Positions 9,110-18,357 of a DNA stretch of 64,000 nt are shown piece after piece; within the stretch, counting starts at the first letter, position 1, and each line of letters opens with the position of its first letter. The notes under the pieces are model-generated. The model saw only the letters and a list, made by a program, of their open reading frames with translations, was not told where the DNA came from and ran no database searches. The DNA comes from Bombilactobacillus bombi. Lineage in GTDB: Bacteria > Bacillota > Bacilli > Lactobacillales > Lactobacillaceae. A program made the position numbers and the translations under genes. Location of the stretch: positions 496,001-560,000 of the forward strand of contig NZ_CP031513.1 in the NCBI RefSeq assembly GCF_003522965.1. Direction: 5' to 3'.

Positions 9110-10033
9110 GTGGTTAAAAAGTTAAATATCCAAGAAATGATTTTGACTTTGCAAAAGTTTTGGAGCGATAAAGGCTGTATGCTAATGCAGGCTTACGACA
9201 CCGAAAAAGGGGCTGGTACAATGAGCCCATATACTTTTTTAAGAGCAATCGGTCCTGAGCCTTGGAATGCAGCGTATGTTGAACCATCGAGACGACCAGC
9301 CGATGGTCGCTATGGTGATAATCCTAACCGACTATATCAACATCATCAATTTCAAGTAGTTATGAAACCATCACCGTTAAATATTCAAGAATATTATCTT
9401 GATAGTTTACGAGCTTTGGGAATTGATCCATTAGAGCATGATATTCGCTTTGTTGAAGACAATTGGGAAAATCCTTCCATGGGCTGTGCTGGTGTTGGTT
9501 GGGAAGTCTGGCTTGATGGTATGGAAGTTACGCAATTTACTTATTTTCAACAAGTTGGTGGCTTAAGTGTTAATCCAGTAACTAGTGAAATTACTTATGG
9601 AGTAGAACGCTTGGCTTCTTATATTCAAGATGTAAATTCTGTCTTTGATTTGGAATGGGGCAATGGCGTTCATTATGGTGATATTTTTAAAGAGCCAGAA
9701 TATGAACATTCTAAGTATTCTTTTGAAGTAAGTGATCCCAAGATGCTCTTTCAATTTTTCGATGATTATGAAGGTGAAGCTAAGCGATTAATTGCATTAG
9801 GCTTAGTTCATCCTGCCTATGATTATATTTTAAAGTGCAGTCATACTTTTAATTTGTTAGATGCGCGCAAAGCGGTTTCTGTTACTGAACGAGCAGGTTT
9901 TATGCATCGCATTCGGTCATTAGCTCATCAAATAGCGCGGGCGTTTGTTCAAGAGCGACAAAAATTAGGATTTCCGTTATTAGATGAAACTACTCGAGAA
10001 AAAGTCCTAAAGGAGATGAATGATCGTGACTAA
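9110..10033 (+). CDS. glyQ: Glycyl-tRNA synthetase alpha subunit
   Basis: A 307-residue catalytic subunit of the alpha2beta2 bacterial GlyRS. Class II signatures visible are [21 protein letters not shown]-type sequence, [19 protein letters not shown] and [18 protein letters not shown]. It starts at GTG (9110) behind GTGAGGTAG. Expression is set by the T-box leader. Its 3' end overlaps glyS. Confidence 0.97.
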   Translation: MVKKLNIQEMILTLQKFWSDKGCMLMQAYDTEKGAGTMSPYTFLRAIGPEPWNAAYVEPSRRPADGRYGDNPNRLYQHHQFQVVMKPSPLNIQEYYLDSLRALGIDPLEHDIRFVEDNWENPSMGCAGVGWEVWLDGMEVTQFTYFQQVGGLSVNPVTSEITYGVERLASYIQDVNSVFDLEWGNGVHYGDIFKEPEYEHSKYSFEVSDPKMLFQFFDDYEGEAKRLIALGLVHPAYDYILKCSHTFNLLDARKAVSVTERAGFMHRIRSLAHQIARAFVQERQKLGFPLLDETTREKVLKEMNDRD

Positions 10034-12104
10034 AACATTTTTATTAGAAATTGGTTTAGAAGAAATGCCTGCTCATGTTGTAACAGGTGCTATTGAACAA
10101 TTACAGCAACGGGTAGTAGATTATCTCAAAGAACAAAAATTAGCACATGGTCAAGTTGAAGCACTTTCTACTCCACGGCGGTTGGCTATTATGATTCATG
10201 ATGTAGCCGAACAGCAGCCAGATGAAGATATTGCTGTCAAAGGTCCTGCCAAAAAGATTGCCCAAGATGACCAAGGCAATTGGAGTAAGGCCGCTCAAGG
10301 TTTTGTCCGTGGCCAAAAAATGACTACAGCGGATATCTATTTTCAAGAACTTAAGGGAACAGAATATGTTTATGTCAAAAAACATATTGCAGGTAAACCG
10401 GCAACAGAAGTCTTGGCCGGATTGATTGAACCAATTAAGGCGATGAATTTTCCAACTAGAATGCGTTGGAATAAATTTAATTTGGAATATATTCGTCCTA
10501 TTCATTGGCTTGTCGCAATGCTAGATCATCAAGTTATTGAGATGAAATTGTTAAATATTCAGGCCGGTAATCAAACTCAAGGACATCGTTTTTTGGGAAG
10601 TACAATTACTTTAGCAACAGCTGCAGATTATCAAAAGGTTTTAGCGGATGATTTTGTTATTGTGGATGCCCAAGAACGTAAAAATATCATTCAACAACAA
10701 ATTGCTGCGATTGCTCAAGAACATGATTGGCAAGTTGACTTAGATGAAGATTTATTAGAAGAAGTAAACAACTTAGTGGAATATCCTACAGCGTTTGCCG
10801 GGCGCTTTGCAGATAAGTATTTACAAATGCCCGAAGAAGTTTTAATAACTTCCATGAAAGATAATCAACGTTATTTTTATGTGCGCCAGCAAGATGGTAG
10901 TTTAGCACCTTACTTTATTGGTGTTCGTAATGGTAATCGTGAATACTTAGATAATGTGATTGCCGGAAATGAAAAAGTACTGGTGGCTCGTTTAGAAGAT
11001 GCAGCATTCTTTTTTGCTGAAGATCAAAAAAATAGTCTCAATTATTATGTAGAGCAATTACAACAAGTTACTTTCCACGATAAAATTGGTTCAATGAGTG
11101 AAAAAATGGCGCGTACACGCATTATCGCACAAATTTTAGCGCAAAAATTACAACTTTCAGCTGAACAAACAGCAGATGTATTACGAGCTGCCCAAATTTA
11201 TAAATTTGATTTAGTAACAGACATGGTAGGAGAATTTGCGGAATTACAAGGAGTAATGGGTGAAAAATATGCACTTATTATGGGAGAAAATCCGGCTGTC
11301 GCACAAGCTATTCGTGAGCATTACTTGCCTAATTCAGCCCAAGGTCAATTGCCAAAATCTCAAGTAGGAGCAGTCTTAGCTTTAGCAGACAAAATTGAAA
11401 GTATTTTGAGCTTTTTTGCAGTTGACTTAATTCCTAATGGTTCTAATGATCCTTATGGATTACGGCGCCAAGCTTTGGGAATTGTCCGGATTTTGCAACA
11501 TGAAAATTGGCAACTTGATTTACATCAATTGCAAAATGAAATTGTAGCTGCTTATCAAGAAAAGTTATCAACTGTAAAATTTGATTATTTGCAACATCAG
11601 GCTGATTTTGATGAATTTATCATTGATCGCATTCGACAGTTATTTAGTCAAGCAGCAGTAGCACATGATTTGATTGATACAGTAGTTGCTTTGCCACAAT
11701 TAGATCCAACCGCTATGATGGAAGATGTGCAAGTGATTGCTAAACATCGTCAAGATGCTAACTTTAAAGATAGCATTGAAGCATTAACCCGGATTTTACG
11801 TATTACACAAAAAGCTAAATTGTCTGCCTCAGAGATTAACGTGCAACCAGCCTTATTCCAAACAGAATCTGAACAACAACTTTATCAAGCTGTTCAAGCA
11901 ATCGTGCCAGATTTTTCGCACCAAAACTTAGAACAAAAATATCAAGCCTTAACTAATTTACAACCAGTTATTACTGCCTATTTTGATGAAAATATGGTTA
12001 TGGATCCAGATTTAAAAATTAGAAATAATCGTTTGCAACAATTGAATCAATTAACACAACTGATTAAACAACTGGGCGATTTAAATCAATTAATTGTGAA
12101 ATAA
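10026..12104 (+). CDS. glyS: Glycyl-tRNA synthetase beta subunit
   Basis: A tRNA-binding partner of GlyQ, about 692 residues with an HD-like and an anticodon-binding C-terminal region. It opens [15 protein letters not shown], the standard beta-subunit start. Two starts compete: ATG at 10020 is 4 bases from AAGGAG, GTG at 10026 is 10 bases away and gives [10 protein letters not shown], the usual N-terminus; I choose 10026. Either way it overlaps glyQ (8 or 14 bases), so translation is coupled. Confidence 0.95.
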   Translation: MTKTFLLEIGLEEMPAHVVTGAIEQLQQRVVDYLKEQKLAHGQVEALSTPRRLAIMIHDVAEQQPDEDIAVKGPAKKIAQDDQGNWSKAAQGFVRGQKMTTADIYFQELKGTEYVYVKKHIAGKPATEVLAGLIEPIKAMNFPTRMRWNKFNLEYIRPIHWLVAMLDHQVIEMKLLNIQAGNQTQGHRFLGSTITLATAADYQKVLADDFVIVDAQERKNIIQQQIAAIAQEHDWQVDLDEDLLEEVNNLVEYPTAFAGRFADKYLQMPEEVLITSMKDNQRYFYVRQQDGSLAPYFIGVRNGNREYLDNVIAGNEKVLVARLEDAAFFFAEDQKNSLNYYVEQLQQVTFHDKIGSMSEKMARTRIIAQILAQKLQLSAEQTADVLRAAQIYKFDLVTDMVGEFAELQGVMGEKYALIMGENPAVAQAIREHYLPNSAQGQLPKSQVGAVLALADKIESILSFFAVDLIPNGSNDPYGLRRQALGIVRILQHENWQLDLHQLQNEIVAAYQEKLSTVKFDYLQHQADFDEFIIDRIRQLFSQAAVAHDLIDTVVALPQLDPTAMMEDVQVIAKHRQDANFKDSIEALTRILRITQKAKLSASEINVQPALFQTESEQQLYQAVQAIVPDFSHQNLEQKYQALTNLQPVITAYFDENMVMDPDLKIRNNRLQQLNQLTQLIKQLGDLNQLIVK

Positions 12105-12132
12105 TTGCAAATAAGTATCTAAACGAGTAAAA

Positions 12133-12138
12133 TATAAT
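12133..12138 (+). promoter_or_regulatory. -10 element upstream of dnaG
   Basis: TATAAT between glyS and dnaG. No good -35 lies 16-18 bases upstream (TTGCAA is 22 away). A small hairpin (CGCAT/ATGCG at about 12160-12174) sits between it and the dnaG start. Confidence 0.5.
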
Positions 12139-12213
12139 ATTGTATAAGGAAAAGTAGTCGCATTTTTTGATGCGGCTATCTTTTATCTCTCCGTTTGAAG
12201 GAGGTGATGCCAG

Positions 12214-14055
12214 ATGTCAGGTAAAATTCCTGAGGAATTTATTGAGGATGTACGGCAGAAAACTAATATTGTTGATGTTATTGAGCCGTATGTTCAACTA
12301 AAAAAATCTGGTCGCAATTTATTTGGTCTATGCCCTTTTCATGAAGAAAAGACGCCCTCGTTTTCTGTTTCAGAAGAGAAGCAAATTTTTCACTGTTTCA
12401 GCTGTGGACGTGGTGGAAATGTCTTTAAATTTTTAATGGAAATTGAGAATCTTTCTTTTCCTGAAGCTGTGATTAAAGTAGCCGATTTTAGTGGGATTAG
12501 CCTACCTGAAGACTATCAAGCAGTTACTGTGCAAAACAGTAATTCACAATTTTCCTTATTAAAACAGGACTATCAAGCTGCTCAGGCTTTATATCATCAT
12601 ATTCTATTAAAAACTACCACTGGAGAACCAGCTTTAAAATATTTACAACAACGCCAATTAAGCTTAGAAACGATTAAACATTTTCAAATTGGCTATGCAC
12701 CAAAAGAAAATAAAACTTTGGTTAGTTTTTTTCAGGGGAAAAATAAAGAATATGCTGAATTAAATAGTTCAGGCTTATTTTCTGAAGATGATGCGGGTAA
12801 TTTATATGATCGTTTTCGTGACCGAGTAATGTTTCCCATTACTGATCAAAGTGGAAATATTGTTGCTTTTTCAGGCAGAATACTCACAACTGCTACGGCA
12901 ACTGATCAGCCTATTGCCAAATATCTAAACAGTCCAGAAACTGAAATTTTTAATAAAGGGCAAACACTTTTTAATTTAGCCGCAGCTAAAAAAGCCATTC
13001 GCGAACAAGGCGAGGTAGTGCTTTTTGAAGGCTTTATGGATGTGATTAGTGCCTATCAAGCTGGCGTTGTAAATGGCGTGGCCTCCATGGGGACCAGTCT
13101 AACTGATCAACAATTGTATATGTTAAATCGCATTACTAAAAGAATAGTCATTTGTTATGATGGTGATACACCAGGCATTAAGGCTGCTCAACGGGCGTTA
13201 CAATTGCTCAAATCAACCAATTTTGACGTTGGGGTAGTGGTTATTCCTAACGGCCAGGATCCAGATGAATTTATTAAAGCTCAAGGTGCACCAGCTTTTA
13301 AAACTTTAGTGGAACATAAATCTTTAACACCAACGGCTTTTATGATTAAATATTTAAGTCAGCAATATGATTTGAGTAATGATGCTGATAAGGTAGAATT
13401 TCTTAACGGAGCCTTAGAATATATTATTCAGGTCCAATCACCGGTGGAACAAGAGTTATATTTAGGTCAATTGGCAGATCAGTTAGGAATTTCAAAGCAA
13501 GCAGTTCAAAAAGAATTACAAGATAAACAAAAAACACAAAAAATACTACAACCAGTGGCTGATTATGGGAAATCTCAAGCAGTTATTAATTCACAAGCCA
13601 ATCATGATTTGGGTTATAATCAGCTGGGCAGTGTTGAAAAATCAGAACGCAATTTATTAAACATTATTTTTCATTTTCCGGAAGTAGTTGGTATACTGGA
13701 TAAGTATGCGGATTTTAGTTTTGTACACCAGCAATATCAAGATATTTTTGATTGCTGGTTGCGAAATTCTTTGTTGCAAACAGATTTGACGGTAGCCCAG
13801 TTTGTTGATTTGGTGCCAGATAATTTACGTGAACTAGTGGTAACTATTGAAATGATGGAACGTCCAGCTGATTATTCAGAAGATGAGGTGCGAGATTATA
13901 TTGATAATATCAGGCATCATGAGCAACAACAGCAATTGCAAACTTATCAAACCCAAATTAAGCAAGCAGCCCAAATTGGTGATGCTCAGCAAGAATTGCA
14001 ATTGACCATGGAACTAATAGCATTACGCAAAAAATTAGAGTCACAAAATAGTTAA
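12214..14055 (+). CDS. dnaG: DNA primase
   Basis: A 613-residue primase that makes RNA primers at the replication fork. The zinc-binding domain has CPFHEEKTPSF and HCFSCGRGGN (about residues 40-65). TOPRIM motifs are VLFEGFMDVI, SMGTSLT and ICYDGDTPG (about residues 265-325). The C-terminal helicase-binding region is Gln-rich. It has a strong GAAGGAGGTGAT site. rpoD follows after 12 bases, the classic macromolecular-synthesis operon order, with rpsU here separated by several genes. Confidence 0.97.
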   Translation: MSGKIPEEFIEDVRQKTNIVDVIEPYVQLKKSGRNLFGLCPFHEEKTPSFSVSEEKQIFHCFSCGRGGNVFKFLMEIENLSFPEAVIKVADFSGISLPEDYQAVTVQNSNSQFSLLKQDYQAAQALYHHILLKTTTGEPALKYLQQRQLSLETIKHFQIGYAPKENKTLVSFFQGKNKEYAELNSSGLFSEDDAGNLYDRFRDRVMFPITDQSGNIVAFSGRILTTATATDQPIAKYLNSPETEIFNKGQTLFNLAAAKKAIREQGEVVLFEGFMDVISAYQAGVVNGVASMGTSLTDQQLYMLNRITKRIVICYDGDTPGIKAAQRALQLLKSTNFDVGVVVIPNGQDPDEFIKAQGAPAFKTLVEHKSLTPTAFMIKYLSQQYDLSNDADKVEFLNGALEYIIQVQSPVEQELYLGQLADQLGISKQAVQKELQDKQKTQKILQPVADYGKSQAVINSQANHDLGYNQLGSVEKSERNLLNIIFHFPEVVGILDKYADFSFVHQQYQDIFDCWLRNSLLQTDLTVAQFVDLVPDNLRELVVTIEMMERPADYSEDEVRDYIDNIRHHEQQQQLQTYQTQIKQAAQIGDAQQELQLTMELIALRKKLESQNS

Positions 14056-14067
14056 GGGGGCTTGGCG

Positions 14068-15195
14068 ATGGCGACCAATAAAAAGAAAAAAAGTGTTATT
14101 AAATCCAGCAAGGAATTAGACAAAGCGACAACAGCCTTAATGAAAGAATTTCAACAAGAAAAAAAAATTCCTGAAGATGTTGTTGAAGAAAGAATTATTA
14201 AGCCTTTTGATTTGAAAAATAATTCAGTTGAGGATTTGATTGATCATCTGCAAGAGCATGGAATGAGCGTTGTTGACAAAAAAGGTGATCCTAGTCAACT
14301 AGCTTTAAAAAATCAAAAAGAAGTCAACCATCATGAATTAAATGACATGTCAGCACCTACTGGTGTCAAGATGAACGATCCTGTGCGGATGTATCTGAAA
14401 GAAATTGGTCGAGTACCACTATTAAATGCCCAACAAGAAGTCGAATTGGCTCAAAGAATTGAAAAGGGTGACGAAGAAGCTAAGCAACAATTAGCTGAAG
14501 CTAATTTACGTTTGGTGGTTTCGATTGCGAAAAGATATGTTGGTCGCGGTATGCATTTCTTGGATTTAATTCAAGAAGGTAATATGGGATTAATGAAAGC
14601 TGTTGAAAAATTCGATTACCAAAAAGGGTTTAAATTTTCAACTTATGCTACTTGGTGGATTCGTCAAGCCATTACCCGTGCAATTGCTGATCAAGCACGA
14701 ACAATTCGTATTCCTGTGCATATGGTAGAAACGATTAATAAGTTAATTAGGATTCAACGCCAATTGCTACAAGATTTAGGTCGTGAACCAACGCCAGAAG
14801 AAATTGGAGCAGAAATGGATATTCCGACTCCTAAGGTCAGAGATATTTTGAAGATTGCACAAGAACCAGTCTCTTTGGAAACACCAATCGGAGAAGAGGA
14901 TGACTCGCATTTAGGAGATTTCATTGAAGATGATGATGCTACTAGCCCTGAAGATCATGCATCTTATGAATTATTAAAAGAACAATTAGAAAGCGTCTTA
15001 GATACTTTAACTGATCGAGAAGAAAATGTGTTGCGCTTACGTTTTGGACTTGACGATGGTCGCACTCGCACTTTGGAAGAAGTGGGCAAAGTTTTCGGTG
15101 TTACACGAGAACGAATTCGCCAAATTGAAGCCAAAGCTTTGCGGAAATTACGCCATCCGTCACGCTCTAAACAACTAAAAGACTTTTTAGAATAG
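14068..15195 (+). CDS. rpoD: Primary sigma factor SigA
   Basis: A 375-residue housekeeping sigma-70. Region 1.2 has [16 protein letters not shown]; regions 2.1-2.4 hold [15 protein letters not shown], the polymerase-binding segment, and [20 protein letters not shown]; the region 4.2 helix-turn-helix is [29 protein letters not shown] use the ATG at 14068, 7 bases after AAGGGGG; an in-frame TTG at 14062 overlaps the ribosome site. A terminator follows. Confidence 0.97.
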   Translation: MATNKKKKSVIKSSKELDKATTALMKEFQQEKKIPEDVVEERIIKPFDLKNNSVEDLIDHLQEHGMSVVDKKGDPSQLALKNQKEVNHHELNDMSAPTGVKMNDPVRMYLKEIGRVPLLNAQQEVELAQRIEKGDEEAKQQLAEANLRLVVSIAKRYVGRGMHFLDLIQEGNMGLMKAVEKFDYQKGFKFSTYATWWIRQAITRAIADQARTIRIPVHMVETINKLIRIQRQLLQDLGREPTPEEIGAEMDIPTPKVRDILKIAQEPVSLETPIGEEDDSHLGDFIEDDDATSPEDHASYELLKEQLESVLDTLTDREENVLRLRFGLDDGRTRTLEEVGKVFGVTRERIRQIEAKALRKLRHPSRSKQLKDFLE

Positions 15196-15203
15196 TCAAC
15201 GAG

Positions 15204-15236
15204 GAAGCTGAGACAAAAATGCCTCAACTTCTTTTT
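15204..15236 (+). terminator. Terminator after rpoD
   Basis: GAAGCTGAG (15204-15212) pairs with CTCAACTTC (15223-15231) with one mismatch, then T5. It overlaps a spurious upstream ATG for trmK at 15219. Confidence 0.75.
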
Positions 15237-15260
15237 ACTATACATAGGGAGATTGAAACC

Positions 15261-15953
15261 TTGAAGTTATCACCACGTTTACAAACTATTATTGAAATGG
15301 TGCCACCAATAAATTGTTTAGCTGATATTGGCTCGGATCATGCTTATGTGCCAATTTATCTAGTGCAGCAGCAGCAAATTCAGCGCGCCATTGCTAGTGA
15401 AGTAAGTGTCGGTCCTCGCAATATTTCTCAAAAAGATATTGCGGCTGCTCATTTACAAAAACAAATAACTACCCGATTGGCAGATGGACTAACCGGTTTG
15501 ACCACTAGTGATCGAGTGGATTTAGCAGTTATTGCTGGTATGGGTGGTCAACTTATTGCTCAAATCTTAGAGCAAGGACAACAACAATTAGAGTATATTC
15601 CACAACTTATCTTGGAACCAAATAACGATGAAGCATGCGTACGTTCGTGGTTAAATAACCATAACTGGAGTATTGTCCAAGAAAATATTGTGCAGGAAGG
15701 ACGCCATATTTATGAAATTATTCGTGCCCAAAAATTAGCAACACCAATTACTTTAACTGAACAGCAAATTATGTTTGGTCCACAATTATTGCAAAAACGG
15801 GATCCAATTTTTATTCATAAATGGCAAGAACAATTACGTCGTGCTGAATTTATGGCTAATAACTTACAAAATGCTCGACAGCCACAACCACAAAAAATTG
15901 CGGCTGCAAAATTACGTATCAAACAAATCAAGGAGGTTTTAAACTATGCCTAA
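15261..15953 (+). CDS. trmK: tRNA (adenine-22 N1)-methyltransferase TrmK
   Basis: A 230-residue SAM-dependent enzyme making m1A22 in tRNA. The SAM-binding motif is LADIGSDHAYVP at about residues 22-33; AVIAGMGG and ILEPNND are the family catalytic and target blocks. I place the start at TTG 15261, 8-9 bases from GGGAG, giving MKLSPRLQTI, the usual N-terminus. The ATG at 15219 lies in the rpoD terminator. It overlaps the next gene by 8 bases, a conserved trmK-nif3 pairing. Confidence 0.9.
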   Translation: MKLSPRLQTIIEMVPPINCLADIGSDHAYVPIYLVQQQQIQRAIASEVSVGPRNISQKDIAAAHLQKQITTRLADGLTGLTTSDRVDLAVIAGMGGQLIAQILEQGQQQLEYIPQLILEPNNDEACVRSWLNNHNWSIVQENIVQEGRHIYEIIRAQKLATPITLTEQQIMFGPQLLQKRDPIFIHKWQEQLRRAEFMANNLQNARQPQPQKIAAAKLRIKQIKEVLNYA

Positions 15954-16740
15954 TGGTTATGAATTAGTCCAAAAAATTGAAGAGTACGCACCATTGTCTT
16001 TGAAAATGCAACATGATCCAACTGGATTACAGCTCGGAAACTTAAACCAACCGGTTCGGCGGGTAATGACAACTTTAGATGTTCGCCCAGAAGTCGTTCA
16101 AGAAGCTATTGAGCAAAAGGTTGATTTTATTTTTGCTCATCACCCAGTTATGTTTCATCCTGCACATAACTTAGATACGACTAATCCGCAAAATCAAATG
16201 TACTCAGATTTGTTGAGCCACCAAATTACAGTTTATGCGGCACATACAAATATGGACAAAGCTGCCAAGGGGATGAATGATTGGCTGGCTCAGCAATTAC
16301 AATTGCAACAAGTACAAACATTTTGTTTGGATCAAGACAAAATACCCTTAGGGCGATGGGGGACTTTATCACAAGCAATATCCGTGCTAGAATTATCAAA
16401 TAAGATCAAACAGCAATTAGCTTTAACTGGTCTGCGCTTAATCAGCAATAACCCGCAAATGTTAGTTCAAAAAATCGGAATTATTGGTGGTGATGGCGGT
16501 AAATTTTATACACAAGCCTTAGCTAATGGTCTAGATGTTTTAATTACTGGAGATGTGTACTACCATACAGCTCACGATATGTTGGCTGCTAATTTAAATG
16601 TGATTGACCCGGGCCATCATATTGAAGCGATTTTCATTGCTAAAACTAAATCTTTGTTAGAGCAGTGGTCACAAGCTAATAATTGGAACTTGACAGTTTT
16701 GGCATCGCAAAGTAATACAGAACCTTTTAAATTTATCTAA
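15946..16740 (+). CDS. Nif3-like dinuclear metal centre protein
   Basis: A 264-residue member of the Nif3/YqfO/DUF34 family, which forms toroidal hexamers with two metals. It carries FAHHPVMFHP (metal ligands) and the C-terminal TGDVYYHTAHD and DPGHHIEAIF blocks. It is the short form: the roughly 100-residue PII-like insert found in B. subtilis YqfO is missing. Coupled to trmK. A link to GTP cyclohydrolase I-like activity has been suggested for the family, but the role is unsettled. Confidence 0.92.
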   Translation: MPNGYELVQKIEEYAPLSLKMQHDPTGLQLGNLNQPVRRVMTTLDVRPEVVQEAIEQKVDFIFAHHPVMFHPAHNLDTTNPQNQMYSDLLSHQITVYAAHTNMDKAAKGMNDWLAQQLQLQQVQTFCLDQDKIPLGRWGTLSQAISVLELSNKIKQQLALTGLRLISNNPQMLVQKIGIIGGDGGKFYTQALANGLDVLITGDVYYHTAHDMLAANLNVIDPGHHIEAIFIAKTKSLLEQWSQANNWNLTVLASQSNTEPFKFI

Positions 16741-16754
16741 AAGGAGTTAATTTA

Positions 16755-17993
16755 ATGAAATATGAAAAATTAGTACCGCGTTTTTTAAGTTATGTGAAAC
16801 AGAATACGCGCTCGGATGAAAATTCAACTACCGTTCCTTCTACGCAACGTCAAGTTGATTTTTTGTTAAAATTAAAAACCGAATTAGAACATATTGGTTT
16901 GAGTGAAGTGGAATATAATCCTACAACAGCTTATTTAACAGCCACTTTGCCTGCCAATCTAGAACAAGAAGTCCCAGTAGTTGGCTTTTTGGGACATGTA
17001 GATACAGCAGATTTTAATTCTGAAGGAGTAAATCCTCAAGAAGTTTCTCATTATGATGGCCAAAGTATTATTAAATTGGACCCAAAGGGCAAATACCAAT
17101 TAGATCCAGAAGTATTTCCTAGTTTAAAAAATTATGCAGGACATACTTTAATTACAACGGATGGCTCTACCTTATTAGGAGCGGATGATAAGGCTGGCGT
17201 AAGTGAAATTATTACGGCAATGGAATATTTAATTAGTCATCCCGAGATTAAACATGGTAAAGTGCGGATTGGTCTAGGACCAGATGAAGAAATTGGTCAA
17301 GGTGCAAAAAGATTTGATGTGCCAGCTTTTGGGGCTGATTTTGCTTATACTGTTGATGGCGGTGCGCAAGGACAGCTAGAATTTGAAACTTTTAATGCTG
17401 CGGCTGCTAAAATTCATATCACTGGCAAAGACGTACATCCAAGTGAAGCCAAAGATATTATGGTTAATGCAACTTTAATTGGAATGGAATTGCAACAAGC
17501 TCTGCCAGCACAAGAAGTTCCAGAAAAAACTGCTGGTCGGGAAGGATTTTTCTTATTAACTGATTTTACTGGTAGTGTTGATCATGCCGATATGGCTTAC
17601 ATTATTCGTGATTTTGAGCGTGAAGGTTTAGAAGAACGCAAACAGCTCATTAAACAAATTGTAGCTCAATTAAATGAAAAATATGGTGCTAATACAGTAC
17701 AAGCAAAAGTTTTTGATCAGTATTATAATATGTATGAAATAATGAAAAATCATCAAGATGTCGTAAAGCGTGCGGAAAAAGCAATGATTAATGTCGGAAT
17801 TAAACCTCAAGAAGAAGCAGTACGCGGTGGTACAGATGGTTCTATTATTTCTTTTATGGGCTTACCAACGCCGAATATTTTTGCAGGTCCCGAAAATATG
17901 CATGGACGTTTTGAGTATGTATCTGAGCAAGTTATGGAAAAAGCAATCGATGTTGTTATAGAAATTATTAAATTAACAGTTAAGGGAGAATAA
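16755..17993 (+). CDS. pepT: Peptidase T (tripeptide aminopeptidase)
   Basis: A 412-residue M20 metallopeptidase that removes N-terminal residues from tripeptides. Zinc ligands and catalytic residues are in [23 protein letters not shown] and [15 protein letters not shown], with GGTDGS and MHGRFEYV near the C-terminus. AAAAGGAGT precedes the ATG. It runs 2 bases ahead of the tautomerase gene. Full length. Confidence 0.96.
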   Translation: MKYEKLVPRFLSYVKQNTRSDENSTTVPSTQRQVDFLLKLKTELEHIGLSEVEYNPTTAYLTATLPANLEQEVPVVGFLGHVDTADFNSEGVNPQEVSHYDGQSIIKLDPKGKYQLDPEVFPSLKNYAGHTLITTDGSTLLGADDKAGVSEIITAMEYLISHPEIKHGKVRIGLGPDEEIGQGAKRFDVPAFGADFAYTVDGGAQGQLEFETFNAAAAKIHITGKDVHPSEAKDIMVNATLIGMELQQALPAQEVPEKTAGREGFFLLTDFTGSVDHADMAYIIRDFEREGLEERKQLIKQIVAQLNEKYGANTVQAKVFDQYYNMYEIMKNHQDVVKRAEKAMINVGIKPQEEAVRGGTDGSIISFMGLPTPNIFAGPENMHGRFEYVSEQVMEKAIDVVIEIIKLTVKGE

Positions 17994-17995
17994 TT

Positions 17996-18184
17996 ATGCC
18001 ACTAGTTCATATTGAATTAATTGAAGGACGCTCACCCGAGCAATTAAAACAAATGGTACAAGATGTTACAGAAGCTATCAGCAAGAACACAGGAGCACCT
18101 AAAGAACATGTTCATGTTGTTCTTAGTGAAATGCAAAAGAATCATTATGCTGTAGGCGGCATCTTAAAATCAGATGAAAAATAG
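17996..18184 (+). CDS. 4-oxalocrotonate tautomerase family protein
   Basis: A 62-residue tautomerase-fold subunit. After Met removal it begins with Pro-1, the catalytic base ([15 protein letters not shown]), and VHVVLSEM follows as in the family. The substrate in lactobacilli is not known. AAGGGAG ribosome site; probably co-transcribed with pepT and closed by the terminator behind it. Confidence 0.9.
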   Translation: MPLVHIELIEGRSPEQLKQMVQDVTEAISKNTGAPKEHVHVVLSEMQKNHYAVGGILKSDEK

Positions 18185-18192
18185 TTTTAATC

Positions 18193-18237
18193 AATACCGG
18201 TTGCACAGTTATCATAAACTGTGACAATCGGTATTTT
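18193..18237 (+). terminator. Terminator after the tautomerase gene
   Basis: A two-part hairpin: outer arms AATACCGGTTG/CAATCGGTATT (one G-U pair) and inner arms CACAGTT/AACTGTG, followed by TTTTTA. Confidence 0.85.
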
Positions 18238-18294
18238 TACTTTCTAATAAATACAATTAAACATATAAGCTGGAAAATGAGAAAGAGGTTTAGT

Positions 18295-18323
18295 TTGACT
18301 AATGAGATTTAAAGCTATTTAAT
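18295..18323 (+). promoter_or_regulatory. Probable pepN promoter
   Basis: TTGACT (18295-18300) and TTTAAT (18318-18323) with a 17-base spacer, ahead of pepN. Confidence 0.55.
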
Positions 18324-18357
18324 AAATGTAACTATGTAATTAAGGGAGATTTATATT

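Noticed and set aside
10140-10505. 121-codon open frame on the minus strand inside glyS
   Set aside because: It mirrors the strongly conserved glyS frame, has no ribosome site and no recognisable protein features; a shadow frame.
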